From Actinomadura graeca (GTDB lineage Bacteria; Actinomycetota; Actinomycetes; Streptosporangiales; Streptosporangiaceae), in assembly GCF_019175365.1 (NCBI RefSeq), contig NZ_CP059572.1:1302001-1366000 (forward strand): a DNA stretch of 64,000 nt, in the 5' to 3' direction. The translations under genes were made by a program, and so were the position numbers. Below the pieces are notes generated by a model. That model was not told the DNA's origin. It saw nothing but the letters and a program-made list of their open reading frames with translations, and searched no databases. Shown piece after piece: positions 8,342-17,019 of this stretch; the first letter of the stretch is position 1; every line of letters begins with the position of its first letter.

Positions 8342-9586
8342 TCAACGAGCGTACCCCCGGCCCCCCGGAGCCCGTACCGGGGTTCCGGTGTAGACGGCCC
8401 GGGGACGCAGGGGCGTCGCGCGGCGGTACTCCTCCAGGGCGTGGGCCACCCATCCGCAGGTGCGGGCGACCGCGAAGACGGCCTCCCCGGCGCCGGGGAC
8501 GAGCCCCGCGACCGCGCCGAGGACGGCGAGCGCGAAGTCGATGTTGGGCGGGGGCAGGCCCTGCCGCCGGGCCTCGTCCAGGACGGACTCGGCGGCGGCG
8601 AGGCGCCCGTGCCCCGGCGCCGCGTCCCGGACCAGGTCCAGCAGGAGGGCGCAGCGGGCGTCGCCCGAGCGGTAGACCGGATGGCCGAGGCCGGGGACGC
8701 GCTCGCCCGCGCGCAGCCGCCCGGCCACGGCACGGGAGGCGCCGGCCGGGTCCGCGACCTCGGCGAGAAGGCGCTCCGCGCCGTAGGAGGCGCCGCCGTG
8801 CAGCGGCCCGCTCAGCACCCCGAGGCCGGAGACGACGACGGCGTACGGGTCGGCGCGCACGGACGCGGCCACCCGCGCCGCGACCGTGGACGCCGCCAGC
8901 TCGTGGTCGGCGAGGAGGACCAGCGCGGCCTCGAAGGCGCGGAGCAGTGCCGGTTCGGGCGGCCGGGGGCAGAGCCGCCGCCAGAGGCGCACCGCGATCC
9001 GCCCCGCCGCGGGCGGGCCGCCGCCGGGCCCCGGGCCGGCCGCGGGCGGCAGGGCCTCCACGAGACCGGCGATGAGGGACCGGGCGGTGGCGGTCACGCC
9101 GTCGTCGTCGAGGCGGTGGCGCAGGGGGTCGGTCGCCGCGAGCGCGGCGGCGATCAGCTGGAGGCGGTCCATCGGGAGGAGCCCGGAGGGCAGGCCCGAC
9201 TGGGCGGCGACGGCCGCCGCCACACCGTCCGCGCGGGGTTCCCAGCCGTCGTCGGCCGATGGGGACCCGCCGCTCCAGAGCCACGCGGCGACCTGCTCGA
9301 ACGTCGCGGTGCCCGCCAGATCCAGGACGTCGCGGCCCCGGTAGTAGGGGCGGTCCGGGCCGAGTGCGGTGATCTCCGACTCGATCGCCAGCTCCCCCGG
9401 CCCGGGCGGGCGGCGGGGCCTGCCGCGCCGGGCCAGCTCCTCCACCTGGGCCGCGTCGAAGAGGCTGCGCCGGCCATCGGTGTCGCGCCTGCGGCGCAGG
9501 ACGCCGCGGCTGACGTAGGCGTACAGCGTGGCGGGTTTCACACCGAGCCGCTCGGCCGCCGCCGCGGCGTCGATCCACCCCTCCAC
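8342..9586 (-). CDS. citrate synthase-family protein with N-terminal helix-turn-helix domain
   Basis: 414 residues. Residues about 3-55 form a MerR/excisionase-like HTH (IDAAAAAERLGVKPATLYAYVSRG); the remainder is a citrate synthase domain. The three catalytic residues of the family are kept: His in GPLHGGASYGA, His in PGLGHPVYRSGDARC and Asp in PNIDFALAVL. It should condense acetyl-CoA or propionyl-CoA with oxaloacetate, or be a related carbon-carbon synthase. GTG 9586 is chosen because GGAGG precedes it; the TTG at 9622 would lie inside the intergenic palindromes. Divergent from an isopropylmalate synthase-like gene; the fused HTH may bind the palindromes between them (inference). Confidence 0.8.
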   Translation of the reverse strand: MEGWIDAAAAAERLGVKPATLYAYVSRGVLRRRRDTDGRRSLFDAAQVEELARRGRPRRPPGPGELAIESEITALGPDRPYYRGRDVLDLAGTATFEQVAAWLWSGGSPSADDGWEPRADGVAAAVAAQSGLPSGLLPMDRLQLIAAALAATDPLRHRLDDDGVTATARSLIAGLVEALPPAAGPGPGGGPPAAGRIAVRLWRRLCPRPPEPALLRAFEAALVLLADHELAASTVAARVAASVRADPYAVVVSGLGVLSGPLHGGASYGAERLLAEVADPAGASRAVAGRLRAGERVPGLGHPVYRSGDARCALLLDLVRDAAPGHGRLAAAESVLDEARRQGLPPPNIDFALAVLGAVAGLVPGAGEAVFAVARTCGWVAHALEEYRRATPLRPRAVYTGTPVRAPGGRGYAR

Positions 9587-9607
9587 CGGCCCATCCTCCC
9601 CGTGAAC

Positions 9608-9629
9608 ATTGATTTTAATCAATATTGAT
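9608..9629. promoter_or_regulatory. two overlapping palindromes in the divergent promoter
   Basis: ATTGATT-TT-AATCAAT (9608-9623) is a perfect inverted repeat. It overlaps ATCAATATTGAT (9618-9629), a second perfect palindrome. Three TTGAT-type half sites in 22 bp, AT-rich within GC-rich DNA, lie between the HTH-citrate synthase and the HMGL-family gene. They are probably a shared operator. Confidence 0.6.
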
Positions 9630-9659
9630 ACATGTGGATCGCGGTGTCAATCTGAGTCC

Positions 9660-10907
9660 ATGCCTCAGATCCACTTCCTCGACGTCACCAACCGGGACGG
9701 CGTGCAGACGGCCCGGACCGGGCTGTCCAAGTTCGGCAAGACGATGGTCAACTTCTATCTGGGACGGCTGGGGGCGGCGCAGTCGGAGATCGGGTTCCCG
9801 TTCCTGTTCCACGAGGTCCCGTACGTGCGGGCGCAGATCGCCCTGGCGGAGGCGGGCGCGTTCGGCGCGCTGCGGCTGTCGGGCTGGTGCCGGGGTGTCG
9901 CGGAGGACGTCGAGAAGTCCATCCGGGTGAAGGCCGGGGACACCGGGCTCGCCCACTACAACCTGTCGATCTCGACGTCCGACTACATGATCGCGAACAA
10001 GTTCCGCGGGCGGCTGGACCGGGACGCGATCGTCCGCGAGATGGTCGCGGCGGTGCGGGCGGCGAAGGCGGGCGGCGCGGCGACGGTCGGGGTGAACGCC
10101 GAGGACGGCTCCCGCACCGACGACGGCTTCCTCACCGAGTTCGCGCTGGCGGCGAAGGAGGCGGGCGCCGACCGCGTCCGCTACTGCGACACGATCGGCG
10201 GCGACACGCCGGGGCGGATCCGGGAGCGCTTCGCGAGGCTGGCCGCGGCCGTGGGCATGCCCGTCGAGACGCACTGCCACAACGACCTCGGCCTGGCCGT
10301 CGCCAACTCCGTGTCGGGGGCGCTCGGCGACCTGGAGGCGGGCCAGGACGCGTGGATCAACACGTGCGTGAACGGGATCGGCGAACGGTCCGGCAACGCG
10401 GACCTGCTCTCGACGATCCTGGCGTTCCGCCACGGGTTCGGGCTGGAGGCGCACGCCGCCGGGATCGGCGATCCGATCGACCTGTCGTGGGCGCGCCGGT
10501 TCGCGCTCTGGGCGGCCTATGCCCTCGGCCAGCCACTCCCCTACAACCAGGTCGGCGTCGGGCGGAACGCCTTCGCGCACGAGTCCGGCATCCACGCGGA
10601 CGGCGCGCTGAAAGACCACGGCAACTACGAGCTGTACGACGAGGAGACCCTCGGCCCGTTCCCCGACGACCGGCACACACGGCCGGGCCGGGTCGTCCTC
10701 ACCGGCGAGTACGGCGGCAGGGCCGGGTTCAGGCACGTGATGGACGGGCTCGGCGTCGAGCCCGCCGACGAGGACCTGGCGTTCACGCTCGTCCAGCTGT
10801 GCAACGCGCAGACGGGCCGCCCGCTCACCGACGACGAGCTCCGGCTGATCGCCGGATACCCGCGCGAGCTCGCGCTGCTCTTCCCGCACCAGATCCCCGT
10901 GGACTGA
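9660..10907 (+). CDS. HMGL-family synthase (2-isopropylmalate/homocitrate synthase-like)
   Basis: A 415-residue TIM-barrel enzyme of the DRE-TIM group that condenses acetyl-CoA with a 2-oxoacid. Visible signatures: the first-strand metal motif VTNRDGVQT (Asp13), the HCHNDLGLAVANS motif (metal ligands His205 and His207) and NGIGERSGNADL. It lacks the long C-terminal leucine-feedback domain of LeuA, so homocitrate-, citramalate- or NifV-like activity is possible. ATG 9660 begins the conserved domain; the Shine-Dalgarno is weak, so the mRNA may be nearly leaderless. The pairing with a citrate synthase homologue suggests a small 2-oxoacid pathway, but the substrate is open. Confidence 0.75.
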   Translation: MPQIHFLDVTNRDGVQTARTGLSKFGKTMVNFYLGRLGAAQSEIGFPFLFHEVPYVRAQIALAEAGAFGALRLSGWCRGVAEDVEKSIRVKAGDTGLAHYNLSISTSDYMIANKFRGRLDRDAIVREMVAAVRAAKAGGAATVGVNAEDGSRTDDGFLTEFALAAKEAGADRVRYCDTIGGDTPGRIRERFARLAAAVGMPVETHCHNDLGLAVANSVSGALGDLEAGQDAWINTCVNGIGERSGNADLLSTILAFRHGFGLEAHAAGIGDPIDLSWARRFALWAAYALGQPLPYNQVGVGRNAFAHESGIHADGALKDHGNYELYDEETLGPFPDDRHTRPGRVVLTGEYGGRAGFRHVMDGLGVEPADEDLAFTLVQLCNAQTGRPLTDDELRLIAGYPRELALLFPHQIPVD

Positions 10908-10993
10908 GTCTCGCAGACCTCGTTCCCTGAACCGACCTGCCGTTTTCGGGAATCCACCGGAGTTTGTCGGCGGCGCGCCCTACGTTCTCCCGC

Positions 10994-12370
10994 ATGGCGA
11001 CCACGGCAGCGGCAGGCGCCGCGCAGTCCTACACCTACACGCGCCCGTCCGGGCTGGACGGCGGGCTGCTCGGCCTGTCGACCTCCGGCGGGACGACGAC
11101 GGCCGGCCCGCGGCCGCATCCGCGCTTCTTCAGCGGCGTGCTCACCCAGGCGGCGCCGGCCGCGGCGGCGCTGCTCGCCCTGGCCGACGTCGCCCGGACG
11201 CGCTACCACCAGCCGCGTCCCACCTCGTTCCGCGATCCGGTGGTGACCTGCAACGGCGACCGGCTCCGGATGGAGTCGTTCTCCGCGTGCGGCGGGGTGT
11301 ACGCGCGGCTGGACGTGCTGGAGCCCGCGATGGACGGCGAGGTCCACGAGCGCGGCACGACGAACGTGGACGTCAACGGCCCCCTGCGCGAGGCCCTCGC
11401 CCGGGTGGGCGGCTCCGACCCGCTGCATCTCGCGGTCGGCGCCGAGGAGCTGGCCGTGACGACGCTGGACGGCGCGGTGGTGGAGAAGAAGGTGCCGCTC
11501 CCGGACCGGTGGCTGCGGGGGTTCGCGGAGGTCCAGGTCATCACGGCCGGGTTCGATCCGCGCGGGGAGCTGAAAGGCCCGGACGCCGTCCGGTTCCTGC
11601 GGTCGGTTCCGAAGCGCGCGCGGGAGACCTTCTGGGCCGTGCCTGCCGGGCGGACGCTGCGGATCGCGTCCCGTCCGATGCCCGGAGCGGTGTGCCTGGC
11701 GGGCGCGGACCGGCTGCGGACCATGCTGCCGCTGCTGCGCTTCGCGCGCGCCCTGCGCGTGTACGGGCCGCCCGTCACGAACGGGAGCGGGCCGGTGTCG
11801 AGCGTGTGGGAGCTGGAGCTGCCCGGTATGCGGTACGTCCTCACCCTGTCCCCCCAGTCCTCGCGCGGGTTCTCCGGTGAGGGCGCCGTCCTCGAGGCGC
11901 TCGCGACGGACGAGGCCGCCGGCGACGCCGATCTGCTCGGCGCGCTGCTGGAGTTCGAACCGCGCGTCGACCCGGACCTGCTGTCCGCGCGCTCGGGTCT
12001 CGAACCGGCCCGGACGAAGGCCGCGCTGACCCAGCTCGGCACGTCGGGCCGGGTGGGGTTCGACACCGCCGAGGCGGCCTTCTTCCACCGTGAGCTCCCC
12101 TACGATCCGGCACGTATCGCGTACCTCAACCCCAGGCTGCGCTCGGCGCGCGCGCTCGCCGGGGACGGTGCCGTGCGGTTCGTCGACGAGGACACCGCGA
12201 TCGTGGTGTGCAGTGGCACCGACCGCCGGGTGCGGCTGGACGGCGACCGCGCCACCTGCACCTGCCCGTGGTGGTTCGACCACCGGGGCGAGCGCGGCCC
12301 GTGCAAGCACGTCCTGGCGGCCCGGATCGTCCGCCGCGAGGCCGACGCGATCGCAGGGGCCGCGCGATGA
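10994..12370 (+). CDS. SWIM zinc-finger protein
   Basis: A 458-residue cytosolic protein whose C-terminus carries a SWIM zinc finger: CTCPWWFDHRG followed by PCKHVLAARIV, the CxC-xn-CxH pattern (about 418-438). SWIM domains bind DNA or protein partners. The rest of the protein has no other domain I recognise. Its stop overlaps the start of the following DUF6493-like gene (ATGA), so the two are made together and probably act together. ATG 10994 lacks a strong ribosome-binding site. The function of this actinobacterial pair is not established. Confidence 0.75.
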   Translation: MATTAAAGAAQSYTYTRPSGLDGGLLGLSTSGGTTTAGPRPHPRFFSGVLTQAAPAAAALLALADVARTRYHQPRPTSFRDPVVTCNGDRLRMESFSACGGVYARLDVLEPAMDGEVHERGTTNVDVNGPLREALARVGGSDPLHLAVGAEELAVTTLDGAVVEKKVPLPDRWLRGFAEVQVITAGFDPRGELKGPDAVRFLRSVPKRARETFWAVPAGRTLRIASRPMPGAVCLAGADRLRTMLPLLRFARALRVYGPPVTNGSGPVSSVWELELPGMRYVLTLSPQSSRGFSGEGAVLEALATDEAAGDADLLGALLEFEPRVDPDLLSARSGLEPARTKAALTQLGTSGRVGFDTAEAAFFHRELPYDPARIAYLNPRLRSARALAGDGAVRFVDEDTAIVVCSGTDRRVRLDGDRATCTCPWWFDHRGERGPCKHVLAARIVRREADAIAGAAR

Positions 12371-15024
12371 GCTCCTGGGACGCCGTCCGCGCCGCGATCG
12401 ACTCCGGTGACCTCGGCGGGACGGCCCGCCTGGTCGCCGCCCTCGACCCCGCCGGCCGCCGCGCCACCGCCACGGAGCTGCCCGCGCTGCTGAAGACGGT
12501 GCGCGCGGCCTCGCAGTGGGGCCTGGTGGACCCGCGCAAGGTCGAGCCGCTGCTGGTGGCGGGCGCGGGCGCGATCGGCGGCGCCGCCGCCGCGGCCGCC
12601 TGGCTCGGGCGCCGGGACCTGGAGGTCCCGTGGCGGGCCGGACGCTACGACGACCTGCGCGCGGCCGTCCAGGCGGTCACCGCCGCCCGCCCGGACGAGT
12701 GGCGCGCGGAGGTCGCCCACCGTGTCGCCGCGCGGATCCGCACCGCCGACGCCGTCTGGAGGGACCTTCCCCTCTGGCACATGGCGGCCGCGCTCACGCT
12801 GTCCGCCGGGGCGGCGCCCCCGGTGTCGGACGGCTTCGTCGTCGGCTGGGTGTTCGGCGGCGCCCGCGTCCCGTCGCTCGGCGAGGACCCGTTCCTGGAC
12901 GCGCTCGTCCCCCGGCTGTTCGAGACGGACGGGGCGGGTCTCGCGCTCGCCCTCGCGACGGACACGACGGCGAAAGAGCGCGACTGGATCGGCACACTGG
13001 TCGCCTTGGCCGAGGCAGGGCGACTCGAACGCGCGACCCTCCTGGACGGGTGCGTCAACCGGTTCCTGCGCGGCGGCACGGCCCACACGCTGCGCTGGTT
13101 CGTCCAGCTCCACCAGGAGCTGCGGCTCACCGACGAGGAGTCGGCCGCACGCGCGCGGGACTACGTCCGGCTGCTGCCCACCGCGCCGCCCGGCGTGGCC
13201 GACCTGGCGCTCCGCGAGACGCGCCGCGCCGACGAGCTCGGGCGGCTGGACGGGGCGCTGTTCGAGGAGGCGATCAGCGCGCTGCTGTTCCGCCCCGAGA
13301 AGAAGCTCGTCCGGGCCACCCTGACCTGGCTCGACCGGACGGCCCGGCCGCGCGGCCGGGTGGACGCCACATTGCGCGCCGCCACCGCCGTGTTCGCCGC
13401 TGAGGCCCTGGACCTGCGCGAACGCGCCGTGCGGATCGCGGTCCGGCATGGCGGCGGCGCGGGCGCGCAGGCCCGCGAGGAGGTCCGCGCCGCGGCTGCC
13501 GACCTGCCCGCCGGGCTCCGCGCGACGGTCGCCGCCGCGTTCGGCCCGATCGACGGGGCCGCCGCCGCGCCGCCGGTCCCCGCGGGGCCGCCGCCGTTCG
13601 TCCCCCGCGACCTGCCGCCGCCGATCGGCTCCCTCGCCGAGCTGGTCGAGGAGTTCGGCCCCCTCGCCCACGGGCACGAGACGTGGGCCGCCGTCGAGCG
13701 GTTCCTGGGCGCGCTGGTCGAGCACGCCTTCGTCGACTTCGCCGCGACGCGGGACGCCTTCGCCCGGGCCTTCGGCGACGACCCGTGGGCGGCGGGCGCG
13801 GACGACGGCTACCGGCGCTCCTACGCGGAGGGACGCTGGGTCCTGTCCGCCGTCCGGAGCCTGCTCCGGCCCGAGGTGCCGCGCGTGGCCGAGGCCCGCG
13901 CCGCGTTCGTCAGGGACCGGCCCGGCGGACGCGGGACGGGGCACGCCACACGGCTCGACCGGTTCCTCGGCTGGCGCAGGCGCGAGACGGCGGCGGCGGT
14001 CGGGGTGCTGCCCGTCCTGCTCGCCACCCCGACCGAGGGCAGCGGCCACGTCGACACCGGCGTCCTAATCCGGCGCCTGGAACGGCTGGAGGAGGCGGGC
14101 CTCGAACCCGGCGGCGCCGACCTCGTCCAGGCGATGCTGCGCGTCCCCCGCGCGATCGATACCGCCGCCGCGTCCCGCGCCGGGGCCCTGCGGTCGGACG
14201 CCGGACGTGCCGTGGCCTCCTGGCTCGCCGCGGGCGGGCTCGGCGACCCCGCCGTGGACTGCCGGATCCTGGGCGGGACGGTCCCGGCGTCCGGCGGCCG
14301 GGCGCCGCGCGCGTCGGCCCGGATCCTGGCGACGGTGGACCCGCGCGGTGACGTCCCGCCCGGCATCGCCCGCGTCTGCGCGTTCCCCGCACCCGGCCGG
14401 ACGGACTCCGGCGGGCCGCACTACCGCACCTCCACCTGGTCCTGGCCCGCCATGTTCCCGTCCCACCGCGAGGTCGCCGCCGCGCATCTCGCGCCGTGCC
14501 TGGCGGGCACCGACGAGTACGAGTGGGCGCAGGGCGAGACGGTGCTCGCCCTGGCCGAGGCCGACGGGCCCTCCGGCGCGGCCACCGGGACGGCGCTGGC
14601 GCTCGTGCTCGGCAACAAGCACGAGCGCGAGCGCGCCGACGCGGTCGAGGCCCTGCTCGCGCTCAGCGGCCGGGGGCGGCTGCCCGCGGCGGAGACCGGC
14701 GCCGCCGCCGGCCGGCTCGCCGCGCTGGGACGCGTGAAGGCCACCCGGATCGCCAGGGCGCTCGGCGCCGCCGCCGACGCGGGCGCCCACGCCGACGTGT
14801 GGGCGATCATCGCCGCCGCCCTCCCCGCGCTGCTGCCCGCGCCCGGCGCCCGGGCGCCCGCCGGACTGCCCGACCTGATCGCCCTCGGCACCCGGACGGC
14901 GGAGCTGGGCGGCGCGCGCGGCGCGATCCCCGCCCTGGAGGCCGTCGCGTCCCGCCGGGGCTCCAGCCGCCTCGTCCAGGAGGCCGCGCACCTCCACCGC
15001 ACGCTGACCACCGCGCACTGCTGA
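12367..15024 (+). CDS. large helical-repeat protein (DUF6493-like), partner of the SWIM protein
   Basis: 885 residues, alanine/leucine-rich and predicted all-helical, with repeated amphipathic units suggestive of a HEAT/ARM-like scaffold. No catalytic motif is seen. The architecture and the upstream SWIM partner match what I know as DUF6493 proteins of actinobacteria; that family name is from memory. ATG 12367 overlaps the previous stop. The last codons run into a 17-bp tandem repeat, so the exact C-terminus (LHRTLTTAHC) depends on repeat number. A proline-rich hinge lies near residues 395-420 (PPVPAGPPPFVPRDLPPP). Confidence 0.6.
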   Translation: MSSWDAVRAAIDSGDLGGTARLVAALDPAGRRATATELPALLKTVRAASQWGLVDPRKVEPLLVAGAGAIGGAAAAAAWLGRRDLEVPWRAGRYDDLRAAVQAVTAARPDEWRAEVAHRVAARIRTADAVWRDLPLWHMAAALTLSAGAAPPVSDGFVVGWVFGGARVPSLGEDPFLDALVPRLFETDGAGLALALATDTTAKERDWIGTLVALAEAGRLERATLLDGCVNRFLRGGTAHTLRWFVQLHQELRLTDEESAARARDYVRLLPTAPPGVADLALRETRRADELGRLDGALFEEAISALLFRPEKKLVRATLTWLDRTARPRGRVDATLRAATAVFAAEALDLRERAVRIAVRHGGGAGAQAREEVRAAAADLPAGLRATVAAAFGPIDGAAAAPPVPAGPPPFVPRDLPPPIGSLAELVEEFGPLAHGHETWAAVERFLGALVEHAFVDFAATRDAFARAFGDDPWAAGADDGYRRSYAEGRWVLSAVRSLLRPEVPRVAEARAAFVRDRPGGRGTGHATRLDRFLGWRRRETAAAVGVLPVLLATPTEGSGHVDTGVLIRRLERLEEAGLEPGGADLVQAMLRVPRAIDTAAASRAGALRSDAGRAVASWLAAGGLGDPAVDCRILGGTVPASGGRAPRASARILATVDPRGDVPPGIARVCAFPAPGRTDSGGPHYRTSTWSWPAMFPSHREVAAAHLAPCLAGTDEYEWAQGETVLALAEADGPSGAATGTALALVLGNKHERERADAVEALLALSGRGRLPAAETGAAAGRLAALGRVKATRIARALGAAADAGAHADVWAIIAAALPALLPAPGARAPAGLPDLIALGTRTAELGGARGAIPALEAVASRRGSSRLVQEAAHLHRTLTTAHC

Positions 15025-15068
15025 CCGTCGCGCACTGCTGACCACCGCGCATTGCTGACCACCGCGCG
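15004..15068. repeat. 17-bp tandem repeat across a stop codon
   Basis: CTGACCACCGCGCACTG repeated at 15004, 15021 and 15038, with a 14-base partial copy at 15055. Copies differ at one to three bases. The period is not a multiple of three; each unit holds TGA, and the second supplies the stop of the upstream gene. Confidence 0.85.
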
Positions 15069-15225
15069 CCGAGGATCGCGGCGGCCCGCGACGCCCGCCC
15101 GTCACCGCGCAACGGGCGGCCCCCGGCCGGTGTTGAGAGGAATGACGGCATCAAGAGGAACACCGGTGCCGAGCGGAATGACAGGGCCGCGTGGAAGGCT
15201 GTCCACCGGGAAGGAGCACTGAACG

Positions 15226-15768
15226 ATGAACGGCACACTCGCGTTCGGCACGGCCGACACCGTGCTCGGCCGCCTGCTCGTGGGCGAGACGGAGACGGGG
15301 ATCGTCTCGCTGCACTTCCGCGACACCCCCGCGGCACGCGCCCGCACGGCCAAGGCCACCGGGCTGCCCGTCGTGGACGCCCCCGGCCGGCTGGCCCCGG
15401 CCCTGGCCGCCCTGCGGGACTACTTCGCCGGGGACCTGAAGGGCTTCGACCTGCCGATCGACTGGCGCCTCACGTCCGACGTCCAGCGGCAGGTGCTCAC
15501 CACGCTGCACGAGTCCGTCCCCTACGGGCGGACCATCACCTACGGGGAGCTGGGCGACCGCAGCGGGACCGGGGTCCACGCCCAGGTCATCGGCCAGGTG
15601 ATGGGCTCCAACCCGATCCCCCTGGTCGTCCCGTGCCACCGCGTGGTCGCCTCGACCGGCCTCGGCGGCTACAGCGGCGGCTCCGGCGTCGAGGTCAAGC
15701 GCTGGCTGCTCACCCTCGAAGGGTCGATCCCGGCCACCCTCGACTGGGACGTCACCCGCGCGCCCTGA
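15226..15768 (+). CDS. ogt: methylated-DNA-[protein]-cysteine S-methyltransferase
   Basis: Suicide repair protein that transfers alkyl groups from O6-alkylguanine to its own cysteine. The 180-residue protein has the active-site motif LVVPCHRVV with Cys137 and the C-terminal GGYSGG loop. The HTH region reads GVHAQVIGQVMGSNP. The arginine that flips the damaged base out in the family (consensus ARAVG) is Gln here (AQVIG), which is unusual. ATG 15226 follows GGAAGGAG. It is monocistronic and convergent with the glutathione peroxidase; a 14-bp palindrome (15782-15795) between them may terminate both. Confidence 0.9.
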   Translation: MNGTLAFGTADTVLGRLLVGETETGIVSLHFRDTPAARARTAKATGLPVVDAPGRLAPALAALRDYFAGDLKGFDLPIDWRLTSDVQRQVLTTLHESVPYGRTITYGELGDRSGTGVHAQVIGQVMGSNPIPLVVPCHRVVASTGLGGYSGGSGVEVKRWLLTLEGSIPATLDWDVTRAP

Positions 15769-15805
15769 CCCCGGCGCCCGAACCGCCGCGGCGGTGTGGC
15801 GAGGC

Positions 15806-16297
15806 TCACACCGGCGGGAGGGACTTCTCGATGGCGGCGACCACCTCGGCCGACTCCGGCTCGGCCTGCGGGGCGAACCGCGCCACGACGGCGCCGTCCG
15901 GGCCGATCAGGAACTTCTCGAAGTTCCACCGGATGTCGCCGGTGTGGCCGCCGTCGTCCGGCGTGCCGGCCAGCTCCCGGTAGAGGGGATGCCGGCCGTC
16001 ACCGTTGACCTCGACCTTCTCCGTCATCGGGAAGGTGACCCCATAGGTCGCCGAGCAGAACTCCGCGATCTCGTCCGGGGTTCCCGGCTCCTGGCCCTTG
16101 AACTGGTTGCAGGGAACGCCGAGAACGGTGAAGCCGCGCTCGGCGAACCGCTCCTGCAGCCGCTCAAGACCGGAGTACTGCGGGGTCAGGCCGCACTTGG
16201 AGGCCACATTGACCACCAGCACGGCCTTGCCCCGGTACTGAGCGAGGTCCGCGGGTCCTCCCCGCAGACCACCGATTTCTACGTCGAAGACAGACAT
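15806..16297 (-). CDS. glutathione peroxidase-family thiol peroxidase
   Basis: 163 residues of the thioredoxin-fold GPx family. It reduces hydroperoxides and, in actinobacteria, most likely uses thioredoxin or mycothiol systems rather than glutathione. Motifs: peroxidatic Cys35 in NVASKCGLTPQY, the Gln of CNQFKGQEPG, the Trp of IRWNFEKFLI, and a second cysteine in AEFCSATYG placed as the resolving residue. It is a Cys, not selenocysteine, enzyme. ATG 16297 is chosen because it begins the conserved domain; the frame extends ten codons further upstream without a better site. Confidence 0.9.
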   Translation of the reverse strand: MSVFDVEIGGLRGGPADLAQYRGKAVLVVNVASKCGLTPQYSGLERLQERFAERGFTVLGVPCNQFKGQEPGTPDEIAEFCSATYGVTFPMTEKVEVNGDGRHPLYRELAGTPDDGGHTGDIRWNFEKFLIGPDGAVVARFAPQAEPESAEVVAAIEKSLPPV

Positions 16298-16376
16298 GCG
16301 GCCGATCCTAGGAGATCGGCCCGACATGCCCGCGGTGCGGCCGCCGCCGGCGTCTCCGCCGAACGCCGGCGCGGCC

Positions 16377-16532
16377 TCACTTGCCCAACGCGTTCACGAA
16401 CGAGGCGAGCTGGTCGCCCGCCGTGCCGAGCTGGCTGAACGCGTTGTTCACCACTCCTGCCGCGTCCTGCGGCGAGCTCAGCAGGTAGAAGATGACGAAG
16501 GCGATCGCCACATAGCGGAGGTTCTTCTTCAT
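16377..16532 (-). CDS. 51-residue membrane peptide, paralogue A
   Basis: MKKNLRYVAIAFVIFYLLSS, then an amphipathic half ending in FVNALGK. One N-terminal membrane helix (about 6-20) after a basic start, then an alanine/glycine-rich amphipathic helix. It aligns along its length with the neighbouring 52-residue peptide encoded at 16700-16858 (same basic start, YV/YL-S-P core, ...L..A...L..F... tail), so the two are tandem paralogues. No function is known to me. The ATG is preceded by a weak GGGACGG. Confidence 0.6.
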   Translation of the reverse strand: MKKNLRYVAIAFVIFYLLSSPQDAAGVVNNAFSQLGTAGDQLASFVNALGK

Positions 16533-16656
16533 CCGTAACGCCGTCCCTGTAGTAGCGCAGCGACACAATGACCCGATCCGATTGTGCCCAGCCACGTCTG
16601 ACCGCAAAGCGAGATTTTACTGTGACGGCGGGGCTCCCGCGCGGTCCACGGGCGTG

Positions 16657-16686
16657 AAAAAGCCCCGCGCCCGGCGGGCACGGGGC
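16657..16686 (-). terminator. Rho-independent terminator of the second membrane peptide
   Basis: On the minus strand GCCCCGTGCCC-GCC-GGGCGCGGGGC forms an 11-bp stem with one T-G wobble, followed by TTTTT. It lies 14 bp after the stop of the 52-residue peptide gene, an unusually classical terminator for such GC-rich DNA. Confidence 0.85.
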
Positions 16687-16699
16687 AGACGGAGCCGCG

Positions 16700-16858
16700 C
16701 TAGCCCGGGAACGCGCTCATGAACTCGGACAACGACTCCGCCGCGCTCCCGAGGCCGCCCAGGGCGCTGTGGACCAGGGTCGCCGCCCCTTCGGGCCTGC
16801 TGATGACGTACCACGCCACGAAGGCGAGACTGGCCACTTTGAGATGTTTCTTGTTCAC
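16700..16858 (-). CDS. 52-residue membrane peptide, paralogue B
   Basis: GTG 16858, preceded by GAGGGTGG, opens 52 codons: basic MNKKHLK, a membrane helix VASLAFVAWYVIS, then PEGAATLVHSALGGLG and a helical tail ending FMSAFPG. It resembles the 51-residue peptide at 16377-16532 across its full length. It has its own strong terminator, so it is transcribed as a separate abundant short mRNA. The role is unknown; a membrane-active or membrane-protein-modulating peptide is possible. Confidence 0.6.
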   Translation of the reverse strand: MNKKHLKVASLAFVAWYVISRPEGAATLVHSALGGLGSAAESLSEFMSAFPG

Positions 16859-17019
16859 TTCAACCACCCTCTGCGGTCAATTGCCTACGGAGAGTGTTTC
16901 CCAGGAGCGGCCGAACGGAGATCAACACACGGCAAAGACGGCACCATCTCCCCCGGATCCACCGCCGGCCGGTCGGCCCGGCGGGCAGGAGCGGCGGCCG
17001 GAGCGGCGCCGGACGGGGG

